From Sphingobacterium sp. UGAL515B_05 (GTDB taxonomy: Bacteria > Bacteroidota > Bacteroidia > Sphingobacteriales > Sphingobacteriaceae): a DNA stretch of 64,000 nucleotides. A program made the position numbers and the translations under genes. Below the pieces are notes generated by a model. It saw nothing but the letters and a program-made list of their open reading frames with translations. It was not told the origin of the DNA and ran no database searches. This document shows positions 47,206-55,750 of this stretch, in pieces (positions within the stretch are counted from its first letter, which is position 1; every line of letters begins with the position of its first letter). The stretch lies in NCBI RefSeq assembly GCF_033097525.1, contig NZ_CP109907.1:930001-994000 (forward strand), read 5' to 3'.

Positions 47206-47795
47206 TTAAAGTTTGGCATTACCCATAGGAAACTGAAGTCGCCTATGGATAATGTCTACAGAATCGAGGTAGTTTGTTAAACACTTATGGATATAAGCAA
47301 TCTTCTCATAACGATCATTCTCACGAAGCCATTTTAAGGAAGGCTCATAATATATCCTAAATTTACGCAACGAATCTCCCGACAACTTACTGTATTCCTG
47401 TGTCAATGGATACCATTCCTCGCGAATCAGATCCTGCTGATATTCTTTTTCAAACTGACGCTGAAGCTTTCTCGAATTTCGTCCCTTTCGACTGAATTTA
47501 TTGTAAAGCTTGTTCAGATTGACAGCAATTCCCCCTGGTGAGGCAAGGTCACCATATTTTTCGTATCGCCCCAGAAAAAGATCGACTTATACTCCCCCTT
47601 TTTTTCTTCCCATTTATCCCCCGCTGATTTGCGTTTGATCGAAACAGTATCCAAACGTAAAGTATCTTTTGGACTTCCTTTTTTCCCAATGGTATCCTCA
47701 TGGTAATATTCCGCTGGATAGGCAAAAAGTCCCGGCCGATAAAATGAAAAGTAGACACAGAAAAACAATAAAGATAGAAAGCCAATACGTACCAT
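47206..47795 (-). pseudogene. Frameshifted secreted hypothetical protein
   Basis: The minus strand first encodes a signal-peptide-bearing N-terminus from ATG 47795 (MVRIGFLSLLFFCVYFSF...) that ends with a premature TGA at 47514-47516. From about 47550 the neighbouring frame continues sensibly as LASPGGIAVNLNKLYNKFS, then a basic helical region down to the TAA at 47206; this frame has no start codon before 47406. One G missing in the run around 47545-47552 (…ACCTTG(G)CCTCA…) would join both into one protein of about 195 residues. Function is unknown. I annotate one broken gene; whether the indel is biological or a sequencing error cannot be told. Confidence 0.75.
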
Positions 47796-47871
47796 ATTTA
47801 TAATTGATAAACTAAAATAACCAACTATAAATAAAGTTAAAAAGGCTTTAACTATCTTTAACTAAAACAAG

Positions 47872-48105
47872 CTAAAGACCTAACTCTTTTTTAATTTCTA
47901 GGCCAATTAGATTAATTTCCTCATCCATACCGAACATAGGAAGCTCCGTTTCTGGATTCAGTTTCAGCCAGTTTGTATCATTGTCTTTAATAATCTTTAC
48001 GTATTCTACGCCATCTTTAAAAATAACATATGTATCTTCTTCCTCAGGGAAAACAGAATAAACTACATCCCCCAATTCGATATCAAAAGGTTCTTTCATT
48101 TCCAT
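47872..48105 (-). CDS. Small acidic conserved hypothetical protein
   Basis: A 77-residue protein from ATG 48105 (MEMKEPFDIELGDVVYSVFPEEEDTYVIF); an ATG seven codons upstream and one two codons downstream are alternatives. Short beta strands alternate with acidic turns, with no membrane segment or motif. The strand pattern resembles small cytosolic DUF proteins of Sphingobacteriaceae; no function can be assigned. The gap of 261 bases to dprA shows nothing else. Confidence 0.65.
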   Translation of the reverse strand: MEMKEPFDIELGDVVYSVFPEEEDTYVIFKDGVEYVKIIKDNDTNWLKLNPETELPMFGMDEEINLIGLEIKKELGL

Positions 48106-48366
48106 AGTTAAAATATCATTAATCAATCAAAGTTACCAATTCCTCCTCTTTCTTTCTAAAATAGGCCAACATTTCGTCTCATAGTGTATCATCCAGGCCA
48201 TAGGAATTCTGCTGGATTCAACAGCAATACATAAGCTTTTCAACAAAGAGCATATATCTGCTCAATGGGGTTGGCTGATTCTATTAAAACTACAGCGTCC
48301 GAGAGCAATTCTAACAAAAAGTACGACAGCTAGTTATATTTTTCTTATCTTTAAATAAACCCAATT

Positions 48367-49485
48367 ATGAAACTAATTTATCCCATAGCTTTGACAAAAA
48401 TCAAGGGCATTGGCCCTAGAACAGCGCGTAACATCCTTGAAAAAGGTTACAAGTTAGCAGACTTGTTCACCTATTCAAAAAAAGATTTGATGCAAGTCCT
48501 TGGGATACGAGAGTCGATAGCAGAAGCAATATCCAATAAAAGTTATATGCCAGCCTGCGAAAAAGAACTCGCCTTTATAGAAAAACACCAAATACAAGCA
48601 CTGTTTTTGGAAGACGAAAATTATCCCCATCGGCTTCGGCAATGTGAAGATGCCCCTATCGTTTTATATTATAAGGGAAATCAGCCCCTTAACAAAACAA
48701 AGGTAATTAGTATCGTTGGCACAAGGCATGCCACCCACTATGGTCAGAAAATATGTGAAGATTTGCTGGAGGCGATGCATGAATCCAAAGACACCTTAAT
48801 CGTTAGTGGTCTCGCATATGGAATTGACGCACTAGCACATCGCAATGCGCTAAAAAATAATCTGTCTACCGTTGCCGTACTTGGACATGGCTTAGATCGA
48901 ATCTATCCAAATTCCCATCGTGAGCTTGCCGCAAGAATGGTAGACCATGGCGGTCTACTGACGGAGTTCACATCCAACACTTTACCCGAACGCAGTAACT
49001 TCCCCATGCGTAATCGCATCATAGCAGGAATGGCAGATGTCACCATTGTCGTGGAGGCGGCCATTAAAGGTGGTGCTTTAATTACTGCAGAAATAGCCAA
49101 CAGCTACAACCGTGATGTATGTGCCTTCCCCGGCTCCATTTATGAAAAAAGTTCCGAAGGCACCAACTACCTCATCAAAACCAACCGTGCTCATATGATT
49201 CGAGGGCTTCAGGATCTCGAATACCTCATGAATTGGGAAATCAGCACAAAAACCGTTGACCAACAGCTTAGCCTTCCGTTAACGCTGACGAAAGACCAGC
49301 AACTCCTTTTCACACTCATTCAGCAAAAAGGACAATTAGAAATAGACCACATGATTGAACTTACAAAATGGCCACAAAGTAAATTGGCACTGATCCTATT
49401 GGAGCTCGAAATGCAGTCATTCATTCACGCCCTGCCCGGTAAACGATATAGAACAGTCGGACTGGCCGAAGTTCAAAAAAATTAA
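48367..49485 (+). CDS. dprA: DNA-processing protein DprA
   Basis: A 372-residue DprA/Smf, which protects incoming single-stranded DNA and loads RecA during natural transformation. An N-terminal helix-hairpin-helix region (IKGIGPRTARNILEKG and VLGIRESIAEAI) is followed by the Rossmann-like DprA core (ISIVGTRHATHYG, VSGLAYGIDALAHRNAL, VLGHGLDRIYPNSHREL, LTEF, FPMRNRIIAGMADVTIVVEAAIKGGALITA) and a C-terminal winged-helix-like region (about 310-365). Normal length. Its presence does not by itself prove competence. Confidence 0.95.
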   Translation: MKLIYPIALTKIKGIGPRTARNILEKGYKLADLFTYSKKDLMQVLGIRESIAEAISNKSYMPACEKELAFIEKHQIQALFLEDENYPHRLRQCEDAPIVLYYKGNQPLNKTKVISIVGTRHATHYGQKICEDLLEAMHESKDTLIVSGLAYGIDALAHRNALKNNLSTVAVLGHGLDRIYPNSHRELAARMVDHGGLLTEFTSNTLPERSNFPMRNRIIAGMADVTIVVEAAIKGGALITAEIANSYNRDVCAFPGSIYEKSSEGTNYLIKTNRAHMIRGLQDLEYLMNWEISTKTVDQQLSLPLTLTKDQQLLFTLIQQKGQLEIDHMIELTKWPQSKLALILLELEMQSFIHALPGKRYRTVGLAEVQKN

Positions 49486-49603
49486 ATCTTGTCAAAGGAC
49501 CAAGGCCCCTCGCATTCTAATGGCCCCTCTGTGGTAAAATAGCATATGCTACCTCTAAAATAAGTGAACTAAACCATAAACCAACAACAAAAACCAACAA
49601 TTA

Positions 49604-51109
49604 ATGAACGAAAACAATACAAAAAGTATCTGGAAAGTCATCGGAGCATCTTCCATGGGAACACTGATTGAATGGTACGACTTTTTTATCTTTGGCAGCC
49701 TTTCCATTGTCATCTCCACTAAATTTTTTCCTGCAGACAATCCAACTGCGGCTTTTCTTTCCACCCTAGCTACATTTGCTGCAGGATTTGTTGTCCGGCC
49801 ATTTGGCGCCCTATTTTTTGGGCGACTAGGTGATATTATCGGTCGAAAATATACATTTATGGTTACTTTAATGCTCATGGGCGGAGCAACATTTCTCATA
49901 GGTTGTATCCCCAGCTATGCGAGTATTGGGTTTTGGGCCCCGCTGCTGGTGCTGATCCTTCGTCTCTTGCAAGGTCTTGCCCTAGGAGGAGAATATGGCG
50001 GTGCGGCAACTTACGTCGCCGAACATGCCCCATTGGGCCAGCGGGGCTATTGGACATCATGGATACAAACAACTGCTACTTTTGGCCTTTTTATATCACT
50101 CGTTGTCATCCTCCTGACCAAAGGATTTCTCAGCGAATCACAATTTGATTCTTGGGGATGGCGGGTTCCCTTCCTCCTATCTTTAGTCATGGTATACGTT
50201 TCCTATCTTATTCGTAAGAAGATGAAGGAATCACCCGAATTTAGCAAGGCCAAAGCGGAAGGAAAAACAAGTGCAAATCCACTAAAAGAAAGCTTTGGCA
50301 ACCGCTATAACCTCAAATTTGTCCTGCTCGCACTTTTTGGCGCAGCCATGGGACAGGGCGTTGTTTGGTATACCGGACAGTTTTACTCGATGAGTTTCAT
50401 GAAGACGGTCATGCATCTTCAATCTGACCAGGCCGATACGATTCTTGGTATCGCATTACTTTTGGGAACTCCTTTTTTTGTCGTATTTGGGTGGCTTAGT
50501 GACAAAGTTGGACGAAAATGGATCATGCTCGGTGGGATGTTACTTGCCGTATTGACTTATCGACCTATATACGAATCCATGTACCAACTGTCCAATGCAG
50601 AACAGAAAGTCAAGGTGAACGAAACAACGGAGGCCCCCAGCGGGCCGCAATCAACGGAAACTATTTCGATCACCAAGACTCAATATGAGGACCAGACAGA
50701 AGTTACAAGAACCAGCATGATACATCAGTCAGGAAAACTCAAGGGACAGCCAATGACCAAAACCACAGTCCATCTTGCAGGGAAGAACTATATGCTGCTC
50801 GTCCTGCTGATCTTTATACAAGTGATTTATATTACAATGGTGTACGGGCCCATTGCGGCATTTCTTGTTGAACTATTTCCTGTAAAGATCCGCTACACCT
50901 CCATGTCCTTGCCCTATCATGTTGGAAATGGAATATTCGGCGGGCTCCTACCAGCTGTATCGACGTACTTAACGACAAATGCCGAAGCATCCGCTACTCC
51001 GCAATTCTATCTTGCAGGTTTATGGTACCCTATTATCATTGCCATTGTATGTTTTATCATTGGCAGTATCTATATCAACAACAAATCAACTCCCCCAACA
51101 CATGAATAA
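49604..51109 (+). CDS. MFS transporter, metabolite:H+ symporter (MHS) type
   Basis: A 501-residue major facilitator with twelve predicted helices. The start GASSMGTLIEWYDFFIFGSL and the loop GALFFGRLGDIIGRKYTF are hallmarks of the MHS branch (KgtP/ProP/ShiA-like), which imports organic acids, betaines or similar. LGGEYGGAATYVAEHAP is also conserved. Unusual is a hydrophilic insert of about 80 residues (near 330-400, rich in Thr, Glu and Lys) between later helices. The stop overlaps the start of a DUF6814 gene by 8 bases, a coupling that suggests joint function. Confidence 0.92.
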   Translation: MNENNTKSIWKVIGASSMGTLIEWYDFFIFGSLSIVISTKFFPADNPTAAFLSTLATFAAGFVVRPFGALFFGRLGDIIGRKYTFMVTLMLMGGATFLIGCIPSYASIGFWAPLLVLILRLLQGLALGGEYGGAATYVAEHAPLGQRGYWTSWIQTTATFGLFISLVVILLTKGFLSESQFDSWGWRVPFLLSLVMVYVSYLIRKKMKESPEFSKAKAEGKTSANPLKESFGNRYNLKFVLLALFGAAMGQGVVWYTGQFYSMSFMKTVMHLQSDQADTILGIALLLGTPFFVVFGWLSDKVGRKWIMLGGMLLAVLTYRPIYESMYQLSNAEQKVKVNETTEAPSGPQSTETISITKTQYEDQTEVTRTSMIHQSGKLKGQPMTKTTVHLAGKNYMLLVLLIFIQVIYITMVYGPIAAFLVELFPVKIRYTSMSLPYHVGNGIFGGLLPAVSTYLTTNAEASATPQFYLAGLWYPIIIAIVCFIIGSIYINNKSTPPTHE

Positions 51110-51329
51110 TCTCAAAAAATTCCTCGGCATAATTTGGATCGTTTTAGCATTGTTTACTGCCTATTTCTCCATTTTTGAACTGGCCCTGCCAAAGATTTCA
51201 ACGGGACATCAGGAAGATCTGGTATTTGGTATCATTATCCTGTGCATTTTAACTCCCATAATCTCCATAGGACTCGGCTTATTTGGCTATTATTCCCTAT
51301 TGGGCGAATACAATCAAGAAAAAATGTAG
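51102..51329 (+). CDS. DUF6814-like small membrane protein
   Basis: A 75-residue two-helix membrane protein from ATG 51102: NNLKKFLGIIWIVLALFTAYF, a short polar stretch with PKISTGHQEDLVFGIII, then a second helix (IISIGLGLFGYYSLLGEY). The HQEDLVFGIIIL/GLGLFGYYSL pattern fits the DUF6814 family, known mostly from Bacteroidota next to MHS transporters. The 8-base overlap with the transporter gene (ATGAATAA) supports an accessory role to that transporter (inference). The upstream in-frame codons overlap the transporter and are not used. Confidence 0.8.
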   Translation: MNNLKKFLGIIWIVLALFTAYFSIFELALPKISTGHQEDLVFGIIILCILTPIISIGLGLFGYYSLLGEYNQEKM

Positions 51330-51339
51330 TCCAAAAAAT

Positions 51340-51395
51340 GAGATCGATTTTGAATAAGGGAAACTAGACTATTCAGCCTATTCAAAGTCGATCTC
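51340..51395. repeat. Long imperfect hairpin after the MFS/DUF6814 pair
   Basis: GAGATCGATTTTGAATA pairs with TATTCAAAGTCGATCTC (one wobble) across a 22-base loop, 11 bases after the stop codon. No T run follows, so it may be an attenuating or mRNA-stabilising hairpin rather than a classic terminator. Confidence 0.5.
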
Positions 51396-51622
51396 CTATA
51401 CACTAGATTATACTACTTCCGACGTTTTCAAAAGAACAATTACAACCAATGGACTTCGTCAAGCACTTATTTTACACCATTTTTAGCGGATTTACACGGA
51501 TACCCACTATTTTCCATCATAAAAAAGCGCTAAGAGCAGCTCCTAAATATAATTTATTGCAATGATAATCAGCAGCATAAGATAAAATAGCATTTTTTCT
51601 TTCCTAAAACTGTTTTTTTTTC

Positions 51623-51630
51623 TACTTTTG
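51623..51630 (+). promoter_or_regulatory. -7 element of the SRP RNA gene
   Basis: TACTTTTG fits TAnnTTTG and ends five bases before the inferred RNA 5' end at 51635, the expected -7 to start distance. A clear -33 TTTG is not present; that region is T-rich. Confidence 0.6.
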
Positions 51631-51634
51631 TGGC

Positions 51635-51729
51635 GGGTAAGTCTTCTACGACCAGCTCCCATTGACTCCCCCAGGTTGGGAACAAAGCAAGGGTATTTGG
51701 TTGAGCGGTGCGATAGGAGTAGCTTACCC
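51635..51729 (+). ncRNA. ffs: Signal recognition particle RNA, small bacterial type
   Basis: The central part CCCCAGGTTGGGAACAAAGC has the SRP helix 8 signature: CAGG on one side, a GGAA tetraloop closed by TTG/CAA, and AGCA on the other side. The ends pair (GGGTAAG at 51635 with CTTACCC ending 51729), with further internal pairing such as CTCC/GGAG. Directly after the last C come seven T, a natural terminator. A -7 promoter element ends five bases upstream. SRP RNA with Ffh targets nascent membrane proteins to SecYEG. The rest of the 625-base gap (51396-51622 and 51737-51902) shows nothing I recognise. Confidence 0.88.
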
Positions 51730-51902
51730 TTTTTTTATGCCCATTTTTTTGACTAATCCTCCGGTCCAAAATTCAATTCTAACCTAATAATCAGCTAAAT
51801 ATCTTATATATCCCAATTGTTACCCGCATTTCCCCTATTTATAGAAGCCCTGCTACACAAGGAGTTTTAATCGCTTGGCATGTACATTCAACACAATTAT
51901 AA

Positions 51903-51933
51903 TTGTATATAAAAGCAAATTTATATAAGTTTG
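51903..51933 (+). promoter_or_regulatory. Promoter of accD (-33 TTG, -7 TAAGTTTG)
   Basis: TTG at 51903-51905, a 20-base spacer, then TAAGTTTG at 51926-51933. Predicted leader to the ATG at 51955 is about 15 bases. Confidence 0.55.
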
Positions 51934-51954
51934 TAATCGAATAAGAACTATCGT

Positions 51955-52797
51955 ATGAGTTGGTTTAAAAGAGAAAAAGCTGGTATTAGCACAGCTACCG
52001 CTAATAAAAAAGAAGCACCTGATGGTATGTGGAACAAATGTCCCACATGTAAAAAACCATTGTTGCATCTTGAACAAGTAGAAAACGACTATGTTTGTCA
52101 ATATTGTGGCCACCACTTAAGAATTGGCTCCAAAGAATATTTTTCAATTTTATTTGACAATAACGAATTTACAGAACTATTCCCTAATCTAAATTCTGGT
52201 GATCCATTAGAATTTTTCGATTCAAAGCCATACCCTGAACGTTTAAAGGAAAGTCAAGCCAAAACAGGCCTGAAAGATGCTTTACGTTCTGGCCATGGAA
52301 AAATGAATGGTCAAGACATTGTTATTGCTTGTATGGACTTTAGTTTCATCGGCGGATCAATGGGATCTGTCGTTGGTGAAAAAATCGCACGTTCAATAGA
52401 TTACTGTATTGAGCATAAAATTCCATTTATGCTAATCTCCAAATCAGGAGGTGCACGTATGATGGAAGCCGCATTTTCATTGATGCAAATGGCTAAAACT
52501 TCGGCTAAATTAGCATTATTGGCAAAGGCAGGACTTCCTTACGTTTGTTTATTGACAGACCCTACCACAGGAGGAGTTACAGCATCTTACGCAATGTTAG
52601 GTGATGTGAATATCGCAGAACCGGGAGCATTAATCGGATTTGCAGGACCACGTGTCATTAAAGAAACAATCAAAAAGGATCTTCCAAAAGGATTCCAGAC
52701 TTCAGAATTTGTTCTTGAGCATGGATTTTTGGATTTCATTGTCGACCGTAGACAGTTAAAAAACAAAGTAGCTACTTATCTTAAATTAGTGGGATAA
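51955..52797 (+). CDS. accD: Acetyl-CoA carboxylase carboxyltransferase beta subunit
   Basis: A 280-residue AccD, which with AccA transfers the carboxyl group from biotin to acetyl-CoA to make malonyl-CoA. The N-terminal four-cysteine zinc ribbon is visible: C29, C32, C48 and C51 (CPTC and CQYC). The crotonase-fold core has [35 protein letters not shown] and [16 protein letters not shown]. Length is normal. It is a single gene with its own promoter and a strong terminator. Confidence 0.97.
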   Translation: MSWFKREKAGISTATANKKEAPDGMWNKCPTCKKPLLHLEQVENDYVCQYCGHHLRIGSKEYFSILFDNNEFTELFPNLNSGDPLEFFDSKPYPERLKESQAKTGLKDALRSGHGKMNGQDIVIACMDFSFIGGSMGSVVGEKIARSIDYCIEHKIPFMLISKSGGARMMEAAFSLMQMAKTSAKLALLAKAGLPYVCLLTDPTTGGVTASYAMLGDVNIAEPGALIGFAGPRVIKETIKKDLPKGFQTSEFVLEHGFLDFIVDRRQLKNKVATYLKLVG

Positions 52798-52812
52798 TCA
52801 TCCTCAAAATAA

Positions 52813-52856
52813 AAAAGAAAGCGGTGCCAAGAATACTCTTGGCACCGCTTTCTTTT
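52813..52856 (+). terminator. Terminator after accD
   Basis: A 20-bp perfect stem starting AAAAGAAAGCGGTGCC around ATAC and ending in a T-rich strand, 15 bases after the accD stop. Confidence 0.9.
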
Positions 52857-52963
52857 CTGAAGGTATCTCTTTTATCCGCTAGAAAGCGGCTTCAATTCAG
52901 CTCATAACTGTTGAGCCTGTGACCTTATGAGGCTTTTATGGCAGGGTTGAATAGACCATTCTT

Positions 52964-53332
52964 TTAAAGATATCGCCAAAAAGCCCATATTTTTCTTTTG
53001 GACAAATAATCTGTTTCGCCCTCCCTGTCATACGCTTCCCGCTCGAAAGAAATACGCCGGTAAGCTTTATCAAAATCTCTAAATTGAATAAAATGAACGG
53101 CAAATTCTATGAGATACCATACATAGAAAAAGAGAATACCTAATTCAAGCGCCTGTCGCAAATGTATACGCTCATGACGAATCAAGTCGTCCTGCTGTTT
53201 AAAAAAGGTACTTTTCAGAAAGATAAAAGGATAAATAGTAATTGCATTGGCTTTTCCAAAAGAGAAGAAATTCGTCCAAAATTTGCTAACTATAATCATA
53301 TAGGATGTCAAGACCGTTTTCAAACTAGTCAA
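52964..53332 (-). CDS. Small membrane protein with HExxH motif
   Basis: A protein of up to 122 residues; ATG 53299 (MIIVSKFWTNFFSFG) is a plausible later start. It contains RHERIHLRQALELG, an HExxH zinc-site motif, directly followed by a hydrophobic helix (ILFFYVWYLIEFAVHFI) and then SFEREAYDRE, where a Glu could be the third ligand as in gluzincins. The remainder is basic. The pattern is that of a minimal membrane-anchored metalloprotease-like protein of Bacteroidota, but no activity is established. Isolated minus-strand gene. Confidence 0.65.
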   Translation of the reverse strand: MTSLKTVLTSYMIIVSKFWTNFFSFGKANAITIYPFIFLKSTFFKQQDDLIRHERIHLRQALELGILFFYVWYLIEFAVHFIQFRDFDKAYRRISFEREAYDREGETDYLSKRKIWAFWRYL

Positions 53333-53486
53333 ACTTAGAAAAATTTACCTTTATACACAATTATTATTGGCTTCTCAGAATTGTACGATACCCCTCCCGG
53401 TCAGTACCTGATCAGATAAGAGATCGCAAAAATTTCTTTTTGAATTGGAATTTTTATTAAGTTTGCTATAGATTAATCGTGAAGAT

Positions 53487-53822
53487 ATGCCGTACAAAGA
53501 GCGTGAAATAAATAAATTGTATTATACAATGGGAGAAGTTACAGAAATGTTTGATGTAAATGCGTCCCAAATACGTTTTTATGAGCGTGAATTTGACATT
53601 CTACAACCTAAGAAAAACAAAAAAGGCAATCGCTTATTTACGCAAGAAGATATTGCCAATTTAAAGATCATCTTCAATTTGGTTAAAGATAAAGGTTATA
53701 CACTACAGGGTGCACGTGATTACCTGCGTGACAACAAATCTGAGGCAAAAGAAAATCAACGTGTTGTAGATTCATTGGAGCGGTTGAAGAACTTTCTGCT
53801 TGAAGTTCGTGATTCACTATAG
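53487..53822 (+). CDS. MerR family transcriptional regulator
   Basis: A 111-residue regulator. The N-terminal winged helix is of MerR type: YYTMGEVTEMFDVNASQIRFYEREFDILQPKKNKKGNRLFTQEDI, where IRFYE and the GNRLFT wing are diagnostic. A short dimerisation helix (SLERLKNFLLEVRDSL) ends the protein. The effector-binding domain is reduced and contains no cysteines, so metal sensing is unlikely. Homologues in Bacteroidota often act as general cell-cycle or stress regulators, but the target here is unknown. The 299 bases that follow show no gene. Confidence 0.88.
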   Translation: MPYKEREINKLYYTMGEVTEMFDVNASQIRFYEREFDILQPKKNKKGNRLFTQEDIANLKIIFNLVKDKGYTLQGARDYLRDNKSEAKENQRVVDSLERLKNFLLEVRDSL

Positions 53823-54121
53823 TACCTGTGAACTTGTTTTTAAAACTCCTGCAATAGGAAACTTTCCATCGTTTTGACCAACTTCTTCCCGTCTATCCGA
53901 GAGGGAAATTCGTTCGATTATAGAACAAATAAGATAACGAGCTGACACATTTTACAGCTGAAAATCATATATTTATTTTAATATCAGTAATAGCGTTATT
54001 TTATAAATATAGCCATGAAAGCCCCCCATCACCATCCATACCCACGCCCTGATCTTACAGACCTATTTACAGGACCTTTATCAACAATATATTAGCAACA
54101 ACAGATAATAGCAAAACGACC

Positions 54122-54430
54122 ATGCAGACAGCATCTATTTTTCAAAACGTCACATTTCAGGACAAAAAACCCAAAATGGACCTCCTGCTAGAAACAAATG
54201 GCAGCAAAGAATATCGCTTGGCTTTTGCAGAAGGGCAATATCTAAAGGAGCATAAAACAGCTGCATCAATTATTGTAGAAATTGTCGAAGGCAATATTGA
54301 TTTTGGCGTTAACGGAAGCAAAATCAGTCTAACAAAAGGCATGTTAGTAACATTAGAGCCGAATGTACCGCACGATCTCTTTGCCATTACCCAAAGTATC
54401 GTCCGGCTGTCTATTCATAAAAAAGACTAA
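54122..54430 (+). CDS. Cupin domain protein
   Basis: A 102-residue single-domain cupin. Motif 1 is weak (GQYLKEHKTAASIIVEIVEGNIDFGVNG) and motif 2 is GMLVTLEPNVPHDLFAI, with one conserved His (PHDLF). One His of the usual 3-His/1-Glu metal site in motif 1 is visible (EHKT), so metal binding is possible but not certain. Function is unknown; small cupins of this type bind or sense small metabolites. Confidence 0.75.
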   Translation: MQTASIFQNVTFQDKKPKMDLLLETNGSKEYRLAFAEGQYLKEHKTAASIIVEIVEGNIDFGVNGSKISLTKGMLVTLEPNVPHDLFAITQSIVRLSIHKKD

Positions 54431-54447
54431 AGAAGAGTCTGGGTGAC

Positions 54448-54942
54448 TTAACGATCTTTGAGTTCAATAACCTCCAGGTTCTCAATTTTATCTTTATTGA
54501 TCTCAAACCGCATTAATGTCCTTACTTTGTGCCAGCCCTGCTTACCTGCTGCCCCAGGGTTGAGATGGAGACAATGGATCTTGGGGTCGAAGATAACCTT
54601 TAGGATATGTGAATGTCCAGTGATAAATAATTTAGGTGGATTTTTCATCAATTCCCCTTTTATGCGTGCGGCATATTTCCCTGGATAACCACCAATATGT
54701 GTCATAAAGACGTCCACTTCCTCACACCTAAACCTCAAATCTTCTGGAAATTGTAAACGAATTTCTTGACCATCAATGTTTCCGTATACTCCGCGAAGTG
54801 GTTTAAAAGCTGCTAACCGATCCGCAACATCAGGATCACCAAAATCGCCCACATGCCATATCTCGTCGCAGGCTGCAAAATGAGTAAATACAGCTTCATC
54901 TAAAAAAGAATGTGTATCTGAGAGTAATCCGATCTTTGTCAT
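54448..54942 (-). CDS. Metallophosphoesterase, YfcE/MJ0936 type
   Basis: A 164-residue binuclear metallophosphoesterase; ATG 54942 is preferred over the GTG three bases upstream. Metal ligands are visible in order: LLSDTHS (Asp, His), WHVGDFGD (Asp), GNIDG (Asn), MTHIGGYP (His) and ITGHSH (His pair). Members hydrolyse phosphodiesters such as cyclic or bis-p-nitrophenyl substrates in vitro. The start codon lies three bases from the trmN6 stop, so the two are cotranscribed. Confidence 0.88.
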   Translation of the reverse strand: MTKIGLLSDTHSFLDEAVFTHFAACDEIWHVGDFGDPDVADRLAAFKPLRGVYGNIDGQEIRLQFPEDLRFRCEEVDVFMTHIGGYPGKYAARIKGELMKNPPKLFITGHSHILKVIFDPKIHCLHLNPGAAGKQGWHKVRTLMRFEINKDKIENLEVIELKDR

Positions 54943-54945
54943 CAC

Positions 54946-55653
54946 TTAAAAAGCTAAAAAATAAGGTGCCAAGGCATTTCGATAAGCTTCTGAATAAATA
55001 CCCTTGGCGGCATAAATAACAAACGTACGTTGAGCGAGCCGTTCGACACGTAAGCGTTCAAAGGTAACGATTTTCCGAATGGCCGATTCCCCTTCAAAAG
55101 AGCTTATTTGCACTTCATTGGAACAATATAATCCCCTTTCCGCTGAAATTTTAGTCAACGTTTCCGCTAATGCTGTTGGAACGATCAGCACTAATTTTCC
55201 CCGATCCGATAAGCGTAAAGCGGCGAAATCAAGCAGTTCAGCAAAAAAATCCAGATCGGTATGACGCGCCAGCTTTTTGCGTTCATCCGGATTATGTAAG
55301 GAATCTGTATAAAAAGGTGGATTTGATACGATCAGATCGTAATGCCCTTGTACATCCATTTGTTGAAAGGAGGAAGCATGCAGCACTAAACGTTCCTGGA
55401 AAATGGAATTACGGAAGTTTCTGTCAGCCATCGCAGCAGCCAAAGGGTCAATTTCGACAGCCTCTACCCTGCTGTCTACGAGCCGTTGAGCCAACATCAA
55501 TGCAATGACTCCCGTACCTGTACCTACGTCCAGTACACGATCCACAACTTCTACTTCCAGCAAGGAAGCCAGCAGTACGCCATCTGTGTTAATTTTCATT
55601 GCACAGTCAGACTGATCAACCTCAAACTGTTTAAACCGAAATATCGACGCCAT
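54946..55653 (-). CDS. trmN6: tRNA1(Val) A37 N6-methyltransferase
   Basis: A 235-residue class I SAM methyltransferase of the TrmN6/YfiC family. It starts with FRFKQFEVDQSDCAMKINTDGVLLAS, has SAM motif LDVGTGTGVIALMLAQR and the N6-adenine motif NPPFY at residues 111-115. KLARHTDLDF, right after it, is typical of TrmN6. It is followed at once by the phosphoesterase gene. A full promoter (TTTG, 21 bases, TATCTTTG) ends four bases before its ATG, so a leaderless transcript is predicted. Confidence 0.92.
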   Translation of the reverse strand: MASIFRFKQFEVDQSDCAMKINTDGVLLASLLEVEVVDRVLDVGTGTGVIALMLAQRLVDSRVEAVEIDPLAAAMADRNFRNSIFQERLVLHASSFQQMDVQGHYDLIVSNPPFYTDSLHNPDERKKLARHTDLDFFAELLDFAALRLSDRGKLVLIVPTALAETLTKISAERGLYCSNEVQISSFEGESAIRKIVTFERLRVERLAQRTFVIYAAKGIYSEAYRNALAPYFLAF

Positions 55654-55657
55654 ACGT

Positions 55658-55690
55658 CAAAGATAAAACTTTTAGAACCTTTGGTACAAA
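55658..55690 (-). promoter_or_regulatory. Promoter of trmN6 with both -33 and -7 elements
   Basis: On the minus strand TTTG (55687-55690), a 21-base spacer and TATCTTTG (55658-55665) end four bases before the ATG. This is the clearest example in the window of the leaderless arrangement. Confidence 0.6.
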
Positions 55691-55750
55691 CAAACCAGTG
55701 TATCCTGCAATTTATTTGCTAATTTAGTCAGCAACAAATCTATATAAGCC

